A stretch of DNA of 59,430 nt, taken from assembly GCF_001598915.1 (NCBI RefSeq), contig NZ_BDAP01000013.1:1-59430 (forward strand). The letters are read 5' to 3'. Numbering within the stretch: position 1 is the first letter of the stretch; each line of letters starts with the position of its first letter. Both the position numbers and the translations under genes were made by a program. This DNA is from Williamsia muralis NBRC 105860. GTDB lineage: Bacteria > Actinomycetota > Actinomycetes > Mycobacteriales > Mycobacteriaceae. Shown here piece by piece: positions 33,801 to 42,828 of this stretch. Under the pieces are notes generated by a model, which searched no databases, was not told where the DNA came from, and saw nothing but the letters and a program-made list of their open reading frames with translations.

Positions 33801-33999
33801 GATCGCCCCTAACCGCGCCCGTGCCCACACCGGGGCGCTGACGACACCGACTGCCGGCGGTGACATACGTGTGAAACAGCGCGTAGTTGTGAGACTCAGC
33901 CCGACGACCCTCACACACGGCGATACTTCGCCGAGTGACATGCCCGGCATGGATACAAAGGGCTCGTCCTCACCGCTCTGCTGGATCGCGGCATCACCC

Positions 34000-34250
34000 G
34001 CGTCTCCGACGAATCAACTAACCGCTTCTGGCCTACCCTGTGGGGGTCAGTGCGCCGCACCAGTTTGTTCTGGCGGCAAATAAAATCGGCCGTGCCTGGG
34101 ACGGTAAAGGCCACGACCCCGCGTTCAGGCGCCCTCAGATGAGGCCTTTCTTGATACCGGCGTCGCGGTGCGGTGCGCCGACTGCATGCATGGAGCGCCC
34201 GGCGATCGCGGAAGACGCGGTTTATCGGTGCCACGGGCATTGGAGGGAAT
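34000..34250. pseudogene. degraded duplicate of the lspA-AAA junction
   Basis: From about 34000 to 34250 the DNA follows the intact region 27255-27510: the end of lspA, the short spacer, and the 3' end of the AAA gene on the minus strand (APERGVVAFTVPGTADFICR, compare APERGVVAFTVPGMAEFIRR). A 1-nt deletion after CGCACCAG and further indels destroy the frame. Confidence 0.8.
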
Positions 34251-34266
34251 AACGCTCGCCTCTATA

Positions 34267-34286
34267 CATGGGTCAAATAACCCATG
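34267..34286. repeat. CATGGGT hairpin downstream of copC
   Basis: A 7-bp perfect inverted repeat with a 6-nt loop, about 120 bp past the first copC stop. Weak terminator candidate. Confidence 0.35.
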
Positions 34287-34405
34287 CCACGATATCGCCT
34301 CGGCCCTCGCGCGCGCGGACGCCGCCAGCACCCCGTCTCCATGGGAAGTGAACCATGGGAACGCTGGCCCAGCCTGGTGACTCTTCCAGCGGCTTAAACG
34401 TTAGG

Positions 34406-35005
34406 TTAGCGGTTCTTTCGAGCGCTGATTACTCGATACATCCCTATGCCCGTTGCCAACACGACGATGGCAAAGGCCATGGAGCCCCAGAGCCATGCAC
34501 ATTTTAAACCGTCAGAGCCGATGTGAGTCGGTGTCGACACATCTGCCAGTACCAAGTCAGAGGCAGACGGATCGCCGGTACGGCGCTGCCCCTCAACGGG
34601 TTGGCTCGTACCTTCTGACCCCAACTCCGCCACACTAAAGGTGAACTCCCCTGCTACAGACTCTCCAGCGGCTGAGTCGACACCATAGGTGACAGTGTAT
34701 GCGCCGGGCTCGAGCTTTGAACGTACTTGAACAGTGACGAACGACTTATTGACCGCAGGCACCGAGATCTCGAGATTGCGCCCGACGGAGTCACTCAGCG
34801 TGATAACCGGCAGCCAGTGGCCTGATACTTCCTGGTCGAAGGCGAAATCAATCGATGACGGCGCCCGGTCAAGAACCGCGTTGGGTTGCGGATTAGTTGC
34901 CACGATCGAACTGTGCGCCGAAGCCGAGCCTGCATTAACAATGCAAACCAGAAGCGCGACCGCAGTGACCACCACACTCCGCTTGACCACCCATGAGAAG
35001 ATCAC
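34406..35005 (-). CDS. copC: CopC-domain copper-binding protein 1
   Basis: The signal peptide ends in SAS-AHSS, leaving the N-terminal His that supplies the copper ligand in CopC proteins. The body is a CopC beta-sandwich (SSIVATNPQPNAVLDRAPSS, FDQEVSGHWLPVITLSDSVG, VQVRSKLEPGAYTVTYGVDS, GESVAGEFTFSV), followed by a linker and a C-terminal membrane helix with a basic tail (RVISARKNR). CopC binds Cu(II) outside the membrane and works with CopD. At 199 aa it is shorter than the second CopC (261 aa). A TACTA-N7-TAGTA dyad begins 8 bp upstream of the ATG, so BlaI-type control is likely. Confidence 0.88.
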   Translation of the reverse strand: MIFSWVVKRSVVVTAVALLVCIVNAGSASAHSSIVATNPQPNAVLDRAPSSIDFAFDQEVSGHWLPVITLSDSVGRNLEISVPAVNKSFVTVQVRSKLEPGAYTVTYGVDSAAGESVAGEFTFSVAELGSEGTSQPVEGQRRTGDPSASDLVLADVSTPTHIGSDGLKCAWLWGSMAFAIVVLATGIGMYRVISARKNR

Positions 35006-35012
35006 GAACTCA

Positions 35013-35035
35013 AAATACTACGCCTGATAGTATTT
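35013..35035. promoter_or_regulatory. BlaI-like operator at copC1
   Basis: AAATACTA-CGCCTGA-TAGTATTT; the TACTA-N7-TAGTA core is 35016-35032 and the arms are 8 bp. It lies 8-30 bp upstream of the copC start and would overlap the -10 region. Confidence 0.75.
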
Positions 35036-35198
35036 GCGACAATCGGTGACCCTTCTCACTCAAAGATTCGTGAGACCGATGACCACCTCCGCAACTGCTG
35101 GCTTTGCATGACTGAATTGTCGCTCGCCTGCGACCAAGGGAGGCCACCATTGGGGTAGGTCGAGGGCGCGGCCTTGCAGTTTGAATGCTGAAGGCTGT

Positions 35199-36875
35199 CT
35201 AGGTGGGCAGTTGGTTCGGTAGTGCCTTGTCGGCTGGTCCGTCGACAAGAGCGTCCACCATCCGGGTGAAGTTTTCGCCCCATCCGGCTTGGTCGGTTCG
35301 GGCCAGCCCGGCCATTTCGACGGTGCATCGAGGATGCTCGGGTCCGGGTGTGGGTGTGATTCGGGCCCAGATCCGTCGGCGTTTGATCAGCAGGGAGATC
35401 AGCAGGCCGCCGAGCATGGCGATCGAGGACGCCAGCACCCATTTCTGGGCGGGATCGTGCGATACCTGCAGCGATACCCAGCGTTGGTAGCCGTCGAATT
35501 GGACGACTGTTCCGTCCGGCAGGCGGGTGTCTTGGCCGGCGAGGAGGTTGACGCGTTCTATTTTGAGGAGCCGGCCTTGGTTGATCATGTCGACGTTGAG
35601 GCTGTAAACATTTTGCGGTCTGCCGGTGTCGAGTCCGGTGTCGCCCTGATAGATGTCGATGGCCACAGCCGGGTTGTCCGGGATCGGCCACGCCGAGGTC
35701 ATCAAGCCGCCGTTGAAGACTGCGGTGGGTGCGAACAGTCCTTCCACGGCGATCTGTTTTGTCCGCCGCTCGTCCTCGTCGGGATACAGGCCAGCTGGCG
35801 TGTCGAAACGTGCGGCTCCACTAGACATCATTGTTTGCAGTTCGTCGGGCTGAAACGGGACGGTCTGGGTGCGGGTGCGGCCGTCAGGGAAAGTGACGGT
35901 GAACGTGGGCGCGAAGCCGTGGCCTAACAGGTAGACCCGATCGCCGGCCACGCGCAGTGGGTCGTTGACCTGGAGCGCTCGCTCGTTCCATTCATTCTTC
36001 GAGATCTCGTTGCCGCTCTGATATTTCAGGGTGGCGGTGTACATGTCGGGTTGTCCGGTCTCGAGGTAGCTGGCTTCAAACGCCTGCACCTGAATGCAGA
36101 ACTCGTTGAGGCTGGTGCCGTCGACGAGATTGCCGGCTCGGAACGAGTCGTACACGGCAGTGGAGGTGTTGCACAAGCCTTCTTGCCCGTCGGCAACCAA
36201 GATGCGGGTGCCCTCGTAGCCGAACATCTTGCCCGCGGCGATCGCCACGAGCAGGGCGAGCAACGAAAAGTGAAAGACGAGGTTGCCGAACTCCCGCAGG
36301 TACCCTTTCTCGGCCGACACTTCCACTACAGTGACCGAACCACGCTCTGAGCCAGGCCCGTGCACCGTGCGCACCGTTGTGCGCCACCCTTTTAGCCGTT
36401 GTTGGATTAGGGCTGCGGTCTGCTCGGGTGTGCCATCGGTGTCGCGAACTTCGTGCCGTGGCATCCGTGCAAGGTTGCGAGGTGCGGCGACCGGCCGAGC
36501 CCGTAGCGACTTGGCATGTTCGGCGATGCGGGGGGTCAGGCATCCCACCAGTGAGATGAACAGCAAAGCGTAGATGGAGGTGAACCAGATGCTGGAGAAG
36601 ACATCGAACATCTGAAGTCTGTCTAGAACGTCACCCACGGCGCCGTTGTCGGCGATGTACTGGGTGGTCTTCGTAGCGTTGAGGTCTCGCTGCGGCAGCA
36701 GGGCCCCGGGTACAGCAGCAATAGCGAGCAAGAACAGCAGTGCTAGGGCGGTGCGCATGGAGGTCAGTGACCGCCACAGGTTCCGGGCGGGCCAGAACAG
36801 GTAACGCTGCAAGTGCCGGGTCGCACGCTGGCGATCTGGCCGAGGCTTAATCAGTGTCGGCGTTGTCGTACTCAC
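35199..36875 (-). CDS. resB: ResB/Ccs1-family cytochrome c biogenesis protein
   Basis: The 558-aa protein has the ResB layout: membrane helices near residues 41-62 (TALALLFLLAIAAVPGALLP), 92-115 (SSIWFTSIYALLFISLVGCL) and 201-219 (GNLVFHFSLLALLVAIAAGK), a large extracytoplasmic domain, and a last helix near 500 (VLASSIAMLGGLLISLLIKR). ResB with CcsA forms the system II cytochrome c synthase. No ccsA is in the window, so it must use the host partner or act otherwise. It overlaps the thioredoxin gene upstream by 4 bp (ATGA). Clearly intact. Confidence 0.9.
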   Translation of the reverse strand: MSTTTPTLIKPRPDRQRATRHLQRYLFWPARNLWRSLTSMRTALALLFLLAIAAVPGALLPQRDLNATKTTQYIADNGAVGDVLDRLQMFDVFSSIWFTSIYALLFISLVGCLTPRIAEHAKSLRARPVAAPRNLARMPRHEVRDTDGTPEQTAALIQQRLKGWRTTVRTVHGPGSERGSVTVVEVSAEKGYLREFGNLVFHFSLLALLVAIAAGKMFGYEGTRILVADGQEGLCNTSTAVYDSFRAGNLVDGTSLNEFCIQVQAFEASYLETGQPDMYTATLKYQSGNEISKNEWNERALQVNDPLRVAGDRVYLLGHGFAPTFTVTFPDGRTRTQTVPFQPDELQTMMSSGAARFDTPAGLYPDEDERRTKQIAVEGLFAPTAVFNGGLMTSAWPIPDNPAVAIDIYQGDTGLDTGRPQNVYSLNVDMINQGRLLKIERVNLLAGQDTRLPDGTVVQFDGYQRWVSLQVSHDPAQKWVLASSIAMLGGLLISLLIKRRRIWARITPTPGPEHPRCTVEMAGLARTDQAGWGENFTRMVDALVDGPADKALPNQLPT

Positions 36876-37561
36876 AGCGTGAGTCCGAGATGGGTATTGA
36901 CTGCTTGGATCAACTCGTCCGTGGAGGCGAAGACCTGGGGCAGAACGGCAGCGACCGAACCATCAGCGCGCACAAGGACCGTCGAAGGATAGACGCGGGG
37001 AACACCCAGTGCGGCGGCCATCGCTGCGTCGGTGTCCACCACGGTGGGTAGATCCACACCAATGTCAATCAGCAAGTTCAGTGAAAGAAACGGATTCTGC
37101 GCGCCGTCGCTGCCTTGCACAGTTAGAACGTTGACGCGATCACCAGCAACGCGATCGAATTCGGCGAAGATCGGCAGCTCCTTGCGGCAGGGCGCGCACC
37201 AGTAGGCCCAAAAATTGATCACCCACATGGCGCCCGCGGTCGCGTTTCCGAGATCAACGTCCGAACCGTCCGACAAGCAGGGCACCCTCACACCTGCCAA
37301 GACCGAACTCGGGCGGGGTGTCTCGGTGCCCGATGGGCACGGGCTAAGGGCGGCCTTTTCTCGAGCGGCAGCCAGCTCTTCTGTGGGCACCTCAGCCTGC
37401 TCGCCGGGGAAAGCCTCCAAGGATTTAGTGCTGCCCGGGTTCGCCGCCGGACCCGGGTCTGTTGCATCACGCGGCCAAATCGCTGCTATCAATGCGAGCA
37501 CCACAATTAGAGCGGCAACTGTCCACCGAGTTGATGAAGACGTTGCGAGCCTTTGTCGCAT
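36872..37561 (-). CDS. membrane-anchored TlpA/ResA-like thioredoxin
   Basis: There is one N-terminal signal anchor (about 13-29, WTVAALIVVLALIAAIW), a linker, and a thioredoxin fold with WCAPC (C122 and C125) in VINFWAYWCAPCRKELPIF. Two more Cys (C75, C95) lie in the linker part and may form a second disulfide. TlpA-type proteins keep apocytochrome haem-binding Cys reduced or deliver copper to oxidase. It sits directly upstream of resB (ATGA overlap) and 5 bp after ctaD, so the order ctaD - tlpA - resB is one operon. A frameshifted paralogue lies at 32179-32830. Confidence 0.88.
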   Translation of the reverse strand: MRQRLATSSSTRWTVAALIVVLALIAAIWPRDATDPGPAANPGSTKSLEAFPGEQAEVPTEELAAAREKAALSPCPSGTETPRPSSVLAGVRVPCLSDGSDVDLGNATAGAMWVINFWAYWCAPCRKELPIFAEFDRVAGDRVNVLTVQGSDGAQNPFLSLNLLIDIGVDLPTVVDTDAAMAAALGVPRVYPSTVLVRADGSVAAVLPQVFASTDELIQAVNTHLGLTL

Positions 37562-37566
37562 TACTT

Positions 37567-39336
37567 TTACGTATTCGGGTCGGTTGACGATTCGTGAGTG
37601 CCAACCGTGAGCGGTTCGCGGCGAGCCTCTTCTGTCTTCTTGCTGCCGTGTCCCTTACCGACGTGGGCTTCAGCGCGCATACGGTCGACCATGTGCGGGT
37701 AGTGCAGCTCGAATGCGGGACGCTCGGAACGGATTCGGGGCAGTTCGGTGAAGTTGTGGCGTGGCGGTGGGCAGCTGGTCGCCCACTCTAGCGAGTTACC
37801 GAATCCCCAGGGGTCATCGACGGTAACGACCTCACCATATCGGTAGCTACGAAACACATTCCACAGGAATGGCAGCGTCGATGCGCCGAGAATAAATGCA
37901 CCGACGGAGGAGACTATATTCAGTGCGGTGAATCCGTCCGAGGCCAGGTAGTCGGCGTAGCGGCGTGGCATGCCTTCGTTGCCGAGCCAGTGCTGCACGA
38001 GGAATGTGGTATGGAACCCGATGAAGGTGAGCCAGAAATGGATCTTTCCAAGCTTTTCATCGAGCATGCGTCCGGTGATCTTGGGGAACCAGAAGTATAT
38101 ACCTGCGTAAGTAGCGAACACGATGGTGCCGAATAGGACGTAGTGGAAGTGCGCGACCACGAAGTAACTGTCCGAGAGCTGAAAGTCCAATGGTGGGCTG
38201 GCTAGCAGCACGCCGGTCAAGCCGCCGAACAGGAAGGTGACCAGGAACCCGATCGAGAACAGCATGGGGGCTTCGAAGGTGAGGTTTCCTTTCCACAGGG
38301 TGCCGATCCAGTTGAAGAACTTCACCCCGGTGGGTACTGCGATGAGGAAGGTCATGAACGAGAAGAACGGCAGCAATACCGCTCCCGTGGCGTACATGTG
38401 GTGGGCCCACACCGCCACTGACAGTGCCGCGATCGCCAGGGTGGCGTAGATCAATCCGGTGTACCCGAAGATCGGTTTGCGGGCGAAGACGGGGAAGATC
38501 TCTGAGACGATTCCGAAAAATGGCAGGGCGATGATGTACACCTCGGGGTGGCCGAAGAACCAGAACAAGTGCTGCCACAGAAGCGCGCCGCCGTTGGCGG
38601 GATCGAAGATGTTGCCGTCGAATTGCCGATCGAACTCCAGGGCCAGCAATGCCGCTGTCAACAGCGGAAACGCCAGCAAGATCAGCACACTGGTCACCAA
38701 GATGTTCCAGGTGAAGATCGGCATCCGGAACATCGTCATACCCGGCGCTCGTAGACACACCACCGTGGTGATCATGTTGACTGCCCCCAGGATGGTGCCC
38801 AACCCCGAAACCACAAGCCCCAAGATCCACATATCAGCACCAGGGCCCGGCGAGTGCACAGCGTCGGTCAACGGGGTGTAAGCGGTCCAGCCGAAGTCCG
38901 CAGCGCCGCCCGGGGTCATAAAGCCGGCCAACGCGACACTCGATCCGAACACGAAAAGCCAGAAGCTCATCGCGTTGAGGCGCGGAAACGCAACATCAGG
39001 GGCGCCGATTTGCAACGGCAGCACGACGTTCGCGAAGCCGATGACGATCGGGGTCGCATACATCAAGAGCATCACGGTGCCGTGCATGGTGAACATCTGG
39101 TTGTACTGCTCAGTGGACAGGAACTGCAACCCCGGTGCAGCTAGTTCGGTCCGAATCAACAGAGCCATCAATCCGCCGATGAGGAAGAACGCGAAGCACA
39201 CCACCAGGTACATCACGCCTAGCGTCTTGTGATCGGTGGTGGTGAGCATCTTGTAGATGAACGACCCTTTCGGGCCGGTACGAGCCGGGAACGGCCGCGC
39301 CGGTTCCACTTTCGCTGGTTCGTCCAAAAGACTCAT
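37567..39336 (-). CDS. ctaD: cytochrome c oxidase subunit I
   Basis: The start [16 protein letters not shown] (39336) is chosen over 39363. This is a full aa3-type subunit [15 protein letters not shown] near the start, [20 protein letters not shown] with the Cu(B) His and cross-linked Tyr, and [12 protein letters not shown] carrying haem and Cu(B) ligands. It reduces O2 and pumps protons with subunits II-III, which are not encoded here, so it would join the host's other subunits. Two BlaI-like dyads (39380-39396 and 39457-39473) lie upstream. It leads the operon with tlpA and resB, which fits coordinated haem/copper maturation. Confidence 0.94.
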   Translation of the reverse strand: MSLLDEPAKVEPARPFPARTGPKGSFIYKMLTTTDHKTLGVMYLVVCFAFFLIGGLMALLIRTELAAPGLQFLSTEQYNQMFTMHGTVMLLMYATPIVIGFANVVLPLQIGAPDVAFPRLNAMSFWLFVFGSSVALAGFMTPGGAADFGWTAYTPLTDAVHSPGPGADMWILGLVVSGLGTILGAVNMITTVVCLRAPGMTMFRMPIFTWNILVTSVLILLAFPLLTAALLALEFDRQFDGNIFDPANGGALLWQHLFWFFGHPEVYIIALPFFGIVSEIFPVFARKPIFGYTGLIYATLAIAALSVAVWAHHMYATGAVLLPFFSFMTFLIAVPTGVKFFNWIGTLWKGNLTFEAPMLFSIGFLVTFLFGGLTGVLLASPPLDFQLSDSYFVVAHFHYVLFGTIVFATYAGIYFWFPKITGRMLDEKLGKIHFWLTFIGFHTTFLVQHWLGNEGMPRRYADYLASDGFTALNIVSSVGAFILGASTLPFLWNVFRSYRYGEVVTVDDPWGFGNSLEWATSCPPPRHNFTELPRIRSERPAFELHYPHMVDRMRAEAHVGKGHGSKKTEEARREPLTVGTHESSTDPNT

Positions 39337-39379
39337 ATGATCACCCAACTCACCGAGAACCAATCAACCGTCACACAGA

Positions 39380-39396
39380 TACTATGCAGCATAGTA
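39380..39396. promoter_or_regulatory. BlaI-like operator at ctaD, proximal
   Basis: TACTATGCAGCATAGTA, a perfect 17-bp dyad with the TACTA-N7-TAGTA core, 44 bp upstream of the ctaD start. Confidence 0.75.
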
Positions 39397-39456
39397 GTTA
39401 GGTGTACCAGCTCGGGGCAGGATCCAGACTGCATGGCCATCCCTAGTGAGGCTAAC

Positions 39457-39484
39457 TACTAGCCCGGATAGTATCCGGGCTAGT
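39457..39484. promoter_or_regulatory. BlaI-like operator overlapping a hairpin, distal at ctaD
   Basis: The core TACTA-GCCCGGA-TAGTA occupies 39457-39473. The same bases form the left arm and loop of a perfect 11-bp hairpin (39458-39468 with 39474-39484). It lies past the end of the DUF4229 gene, so it may also be that gene's terminator. Confidence 0.65.
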
Positions 39485-39595
39485 CCACCCAGTACCACGT
39501 TCGCGGACGGCACCGAACAGCTGGACCGCATTGTTGCTCTGTGCGTGACCTGAAGGCGACTGCTGTGGATGTAGGGAGAACCACATTGAAGGTCA

Positions 39596-39874
39596 CTACT
39601 GGAGGAAGGAGTCGCGCACGTTGCGTTCGGCGTCCACCGCAGCTATACCGTCATTGACCCGCTTGCGTAGGGGACGCAGAACGGATGCTGAAGCAGCAAG
39701 TGCGACGCCGAGTCCGCACATCATAGAAACGAAGAGGGGCACATCCACTCCCACCAGACGGCCACCGAAATAGACTATGGCCACCGTTAGGGCAACTGCA
39801 CCCAACCGGGCACCGTTAAGAACGATGACGTCGCGGATCAGCCGACTAGAGGCAAAGTCATACACGCCGCACAT
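39596..39874 (-). CDS. DUF4229-type small membrane protein, 92 aa
   Basis: The start MCGVYDFASSRLIRDVIVLN (39874) abuts a BlaI-like dyad, so a leaderless transcript is likely. It has two membrane helices (about 20-42 and 46-65) and then VLRPLRKRVNDGIAAVDAER, the charged C-terminal helix typical of DUF4229 proteins of actinobacteria. Function unknown. It precedes ctaD on the same strand by 260 bp. Confidence 0.65.
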   Translation of the reverse strand: MCGVYDFASSRLIRDVIVLNGARLGAVALTVAIVYFGGRLVGVDVPLFVSMMCGLGVALAASASVLRPLRKRVNDGIAAVDAERNVRDSFLQ

Positions 39875-39875
39875 A

Positions 39876-39894
39876 CTACTATCTACTATAGTAG
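39876..39894. promoter_or_regulatory. BlaI-like operator at DUF4229 gene
   Basis: CTACTAT-N5-ATAGTAG; the TACTA-N7-TAGTA core is 39877-39893. It starts 2 bp from the ATG and must overlap the promoter. Confidence 0.75.
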
Positions 39895-40172
39895 CAACGT
39901 GCCAGCCCAGGCCCAGCAGGTGCCGGGCGCGCCACCACGACGCGAAAGGCACTTTCCCTCACTGGTATGGGTCTTGAAACCGAAGCTACCCGAGGGTGTC
40001 GGTGTTCGAGTTGCAACCCAGTTCTGGCCGTCTGATACACCTCTTCAGACCTGAAGCACGAGTTAACAGTGCCTGTTGATCTACCGCCAGCCGAAGTAGC
40101 AGTCTCGTCTGACATCGATTAGCGGCCTTGACGTCGGCCGAGGCGTCCCACACAACCACTACGGCCTGTAAT

Positions 40173-40189
40173 TACTATGCGAAATAGTA
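40173..40189. promoter_or_regulatory. BlaI-like operator at acyltransferase gene
   Basis: TACTATGCGAAATAGTA, the TACTA-N7-TAGTA dyad, 75 bp upstream of the GTG start. Confidence 0.72.
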
Positions 40190-40264
40190 TTATTCCGCGT
40201 TGCGATCGCGTCGAACTACCACGGCCAGCGCAGACGAGCAGCACAACGGAGAGTAGGGCAGCTA

Positions 40265-42463
40265 GTGGCACAACCGGGGACGGGCACCGCGCCGGCTACA
40301 ACCGTGAAGCAAGACCTGGCCGTTCCCGTCGAGTCTCACCGCCTCGATCTTGACGGGCTGCGCGGGGTTGCGATCATGCTGGTCGCGTGCTTTCACATCT
40401 GGTTAGGCCGTGTCTCAGGCGGTGTTGATGTCTTCTTGGTGTTGTCGGGCTACTTTTTTGTCGGATCACTCCTGCGGCATGTCACTGCCAGCCAGGCGCC
40501 CTCCGCCGGCTGGTGGTTCACGATTTCGCCAATCCCACGTCTGATCCGGTTGGTCCGCCGGTTAGTGCCGGCCTTGGCTGTGGTCCTGATCGCGGTCGTC
40601 ATCGGAACTGTAGTCGTCTTCCCTCAGACGCGATGGCTCACTACAGGGCGTGAGGTTGTGGCCAGTGCGCTGTACTACCAGAATTGGTATCTGGCCTTCA
40701 GGTCCCAGGACTACACCGCTGCAAGTTCGGTCAACAGCCCGTTGCAGCACGTGTGGTCCATGGCAGTGCAGGGCCAGTATTTTGTTGTCACATTGGTCAC
40801 GGGACTTTGTATCGGCGCTCTGCTCAAGCTCGCCGCCCGTAAAGTCTCGGCTGCGGCACATCCAGCGGTTTTACGCGTAATGGTAGGCATTGCGATCACT
40901 GGTGTGGCGGCGGTGTCGCTGTATTGGGCGACGATGCGGATGGAGGTCAACCAGCCGTTCAACTACTACGACACCGTTGCCCGAACCTGGGAACCGCTGG
41001 CCGGCGGTCTCATGGCTGTCTGGGCTCCGACGATCAAGTCTTGCCGGCTGCGCAGCGCGATGGCATTCACCGGCCTAGGGCTAATTCTGACCAGCGGCTG
41101 GTGGATAGACGGACTGCGAAGCTATCCTGGGCCCTGGGCCCTGGTCCCGGTCTTGGCCACGATGGCGCTAATTCTGTCCGGGAGCGTGAGTCGCGCGGCC
41201 GCAGGCAGTACAGGTACTCCCGTTAACCGGCTACTGGCAACCGCTGTCCCAGTCTGGTTGGGATCGATCGCCTACGCGATGTACTTATGGCACTGGCCGC
41301 TGCTGATATTTTATTTGTCCTGGAGCAAGTCCAATCATGCCGGCGTTGTTGGCGGCCTATTCGTTCTGAGCACGTCGATCGCTCTGGCATGGGGAACCTG
41401 CCGGTTTATCGAGCAACCCCTACGCGCGGGCTCGCACACCGCGCTTTCGACTGCGTCGTGCGACGTCACTGAGCAGGGTGGCCAGCTACGTCGTCGCAGA
41501 CCCATGACGTACACGAGCGTCACCGTAAGTCTGCTGCTCGTCGGAGTGCTGGCCTGCGGCGTTGCTATCAAAGTTTGGGACCATCATGTCAGTAGCCTTC
41601 GCGTCGACACTGCAAATCTCGACCCGACAATTTACCCTGGAGCTCGCGCCCTGCTCGACGGCATGCCAGTGGCACCCGTCGATCCGCAACCGTCGCCGCT
41701 CGAAGTGGTCAAAGACCTCCCCATCACATCGCTGCGGGGAGAAATTAGCGATTTCGCCGACCCGGAGGTCCGCGTGGGCACTTACGGAGATACCACCGCC
41801 AGCCGCACGATCGCGCTGGCCGGCGGGTCGCACTCCGAATTTTGGATTACTGCACTCGATGAGTTGGGAAAGAGAAACAATTTTAAGGTCACCACTTATC
41901 TCAAAATGGGATGCCCACTGTCAACCGACCCTATGCCCACCCAGCGGGGCGTTCCCTACCCCGGCTGTTTCGATTGGGTTCAACGAGCCATGCAACAGAT
42001 CATCGCGGATCGTCCAGACGCTGTCTTCACCACCACGACCCGACCTCGCGACACTGCTCCGGGAGACTGGGTTCCCCCGACCTATTTGCCAATCTTCGCC
42101 CGATTCGCCGCTGCGGGCATCCCCGTACTCGGCATGCGCGATACTGTCTGGCCGCACAACGACGACGGTCTCATCGATACCCCAACGTGTTTGGCCGAAG
42201 GCGGCAGCGCAAACGACTGCGGCACCCCACGATCGCTCGCGCTCGAACCGACCAATCCAACATTGGCGATCCTCGCCTCCAACCCCAACGTGTTGCCGCT
42301 AGACCTATCTGAAGGTTTATGCAATAAGAGCATGTGCCCCGCTGTGATCGGCAACATTGTCGTATACCACGACTGGCACCATCTCAGCGCAACCTTCGTG
42401 CGGAGTCTGACACCAGAGTTGTGGCGACAGATGCGTACATCCGTGCCGTGGCTTACGCCGTGA
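40265..42463 (+). CDS. OafA/OatA-like acyltransferase with SGNH domain
   Basis: The 732-aa protein has an N-terminal acyltransferase-3 membrane domain (DLDGLRGVAIMLVACFHIWL with the catalytic His in CFH, then GGVDVFLVLSGYFFVGSLL) with about ten or eleven helices. After a last helix near 430 comes an extracytoplasmic SGNH hydrolase-like domain (TIALAGGSHSEFWITALDEL, later YHDWHHLSATF carrying the Asp/His pair). Such proteins O-acetylate cell-wall sugars, for example peptidoglycan MurNAc in OatA. A BlaI-like dyad lies upstream. This supports a link of the regulon to the cell wall. The first catalytic residue of SGNH (GGSHS) is Ser. Confidence 0.85.
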   Translation: MAQPGTGTAPATTVKQDLAVPVESHRLDLDGLRGVAIMLVACFHIWLGRVSGGVDVFLVLSGYFFVGSLLRHVTASQAPSAGWWFTISPIPRLIRLVRRLVPALAVVLIAVVIGTVVVFPQTRWLTTGREVVASALYYQNWYLAFRSQDYTAASSVNSPLQHVWSMAVQGQYFVVTLVTGLCIGALLKLAARKVSAAAHPAVLRVMVGIAITGVAAVSLYWATMRMEVNQPFNYYDTVARTWEPLAGGLMAVWAPTIKSCRLRSAMAFTGLGLILTSGWWIDGLRSYPGPWALVPVLATMALILSGSVSRAAAGSTGTPVNRLLATAVPVWLGSIAYAMYLWHWPLLIFYLSWSKSNHAGVVGGLFVLSTSIALAWGTCRFIEQPLRAGSHTALSTASCDVTEQGGQLRRRRPMTYTSVTVSLLLVGVLACGVAIKVWDHHVSSLRVDTANLDPTIYPGARALLDGMPVAPVDPQPSPLEVVKDLPITSLRGEISDFADPEVRVGTYGDTTASRTIALAGGSHSEFWITALDELGKRNNFKVTTYLKMGCPLSTDPMPTQRGVPYPGCFDWVQRAMQQIIADRPDAVFTTTTRPRDTAPGDWVPPTYLPIFARFAAAGIPVLGMRDTVWPHNDDGLIDTPTCLAEGGSANDCGTPRSLALEPTNPTLAILASNPNVLPLDLSEGLCNKSMCPAVIGNIVVYHDWHHLSATFVRSLTPELWRQMRTSVPWLTP

Positions 42464-42828
42464 AAGGGCGGATGAGGCATCGAAGAAAGAAGCCTGGCGG
42501 GCCCAGCGGTGGTGCTCTAAACACGGCCCTCGGGCGAGTCGAGTGGACGACATGGCTGTTGACCGTCTTCGTCATCACGACTCATCAGGAGGTAAACCCG
42601 GGCAACGTCCTTCGCTGGGCGGTCACCACCATTCTCGCATGGCCCGGCAACACCCGACGCCCATGATCGATCGCGCCACTTGCCTCTGACCTGCCCAGAA
42701 CAAACGACACGGTTCCCCGTTCCGACACCGCCGCTGAACAACTAGCCAGGATAGTAGTAACCTGTCCGTGCTCTCCTCGATATCAAACCGTTTCCATCCT
42801 GCCCGCCGTTGGACTGAAGGACATTTCC
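42464..42828. other. intergenic region with BlaI-like operator
   Basis: This 365-bp gap has short frames without protein features. The only signal I see is a BlaI-like dyad with one mismatch (42740-42756) 72 bp before the TTG start of the M23 gene. Confidence 0.5.
42740..42756. promoter_or_regulatory. BlaI-like operator at M23 gene (one mismatch)
   Basis: AACTA-GCCAGGA-TAGTA, one mismatch from TACTA-N7-TAGTA, at the promoter position of the M23 peptidase. Confidence 0.55.

Noticed and set aside
33391-34083. 230-aa plus-strand frame
   Set aside because: Antisense to the broken zf-HC2 gene, whose three-frame translation makes biological sense.
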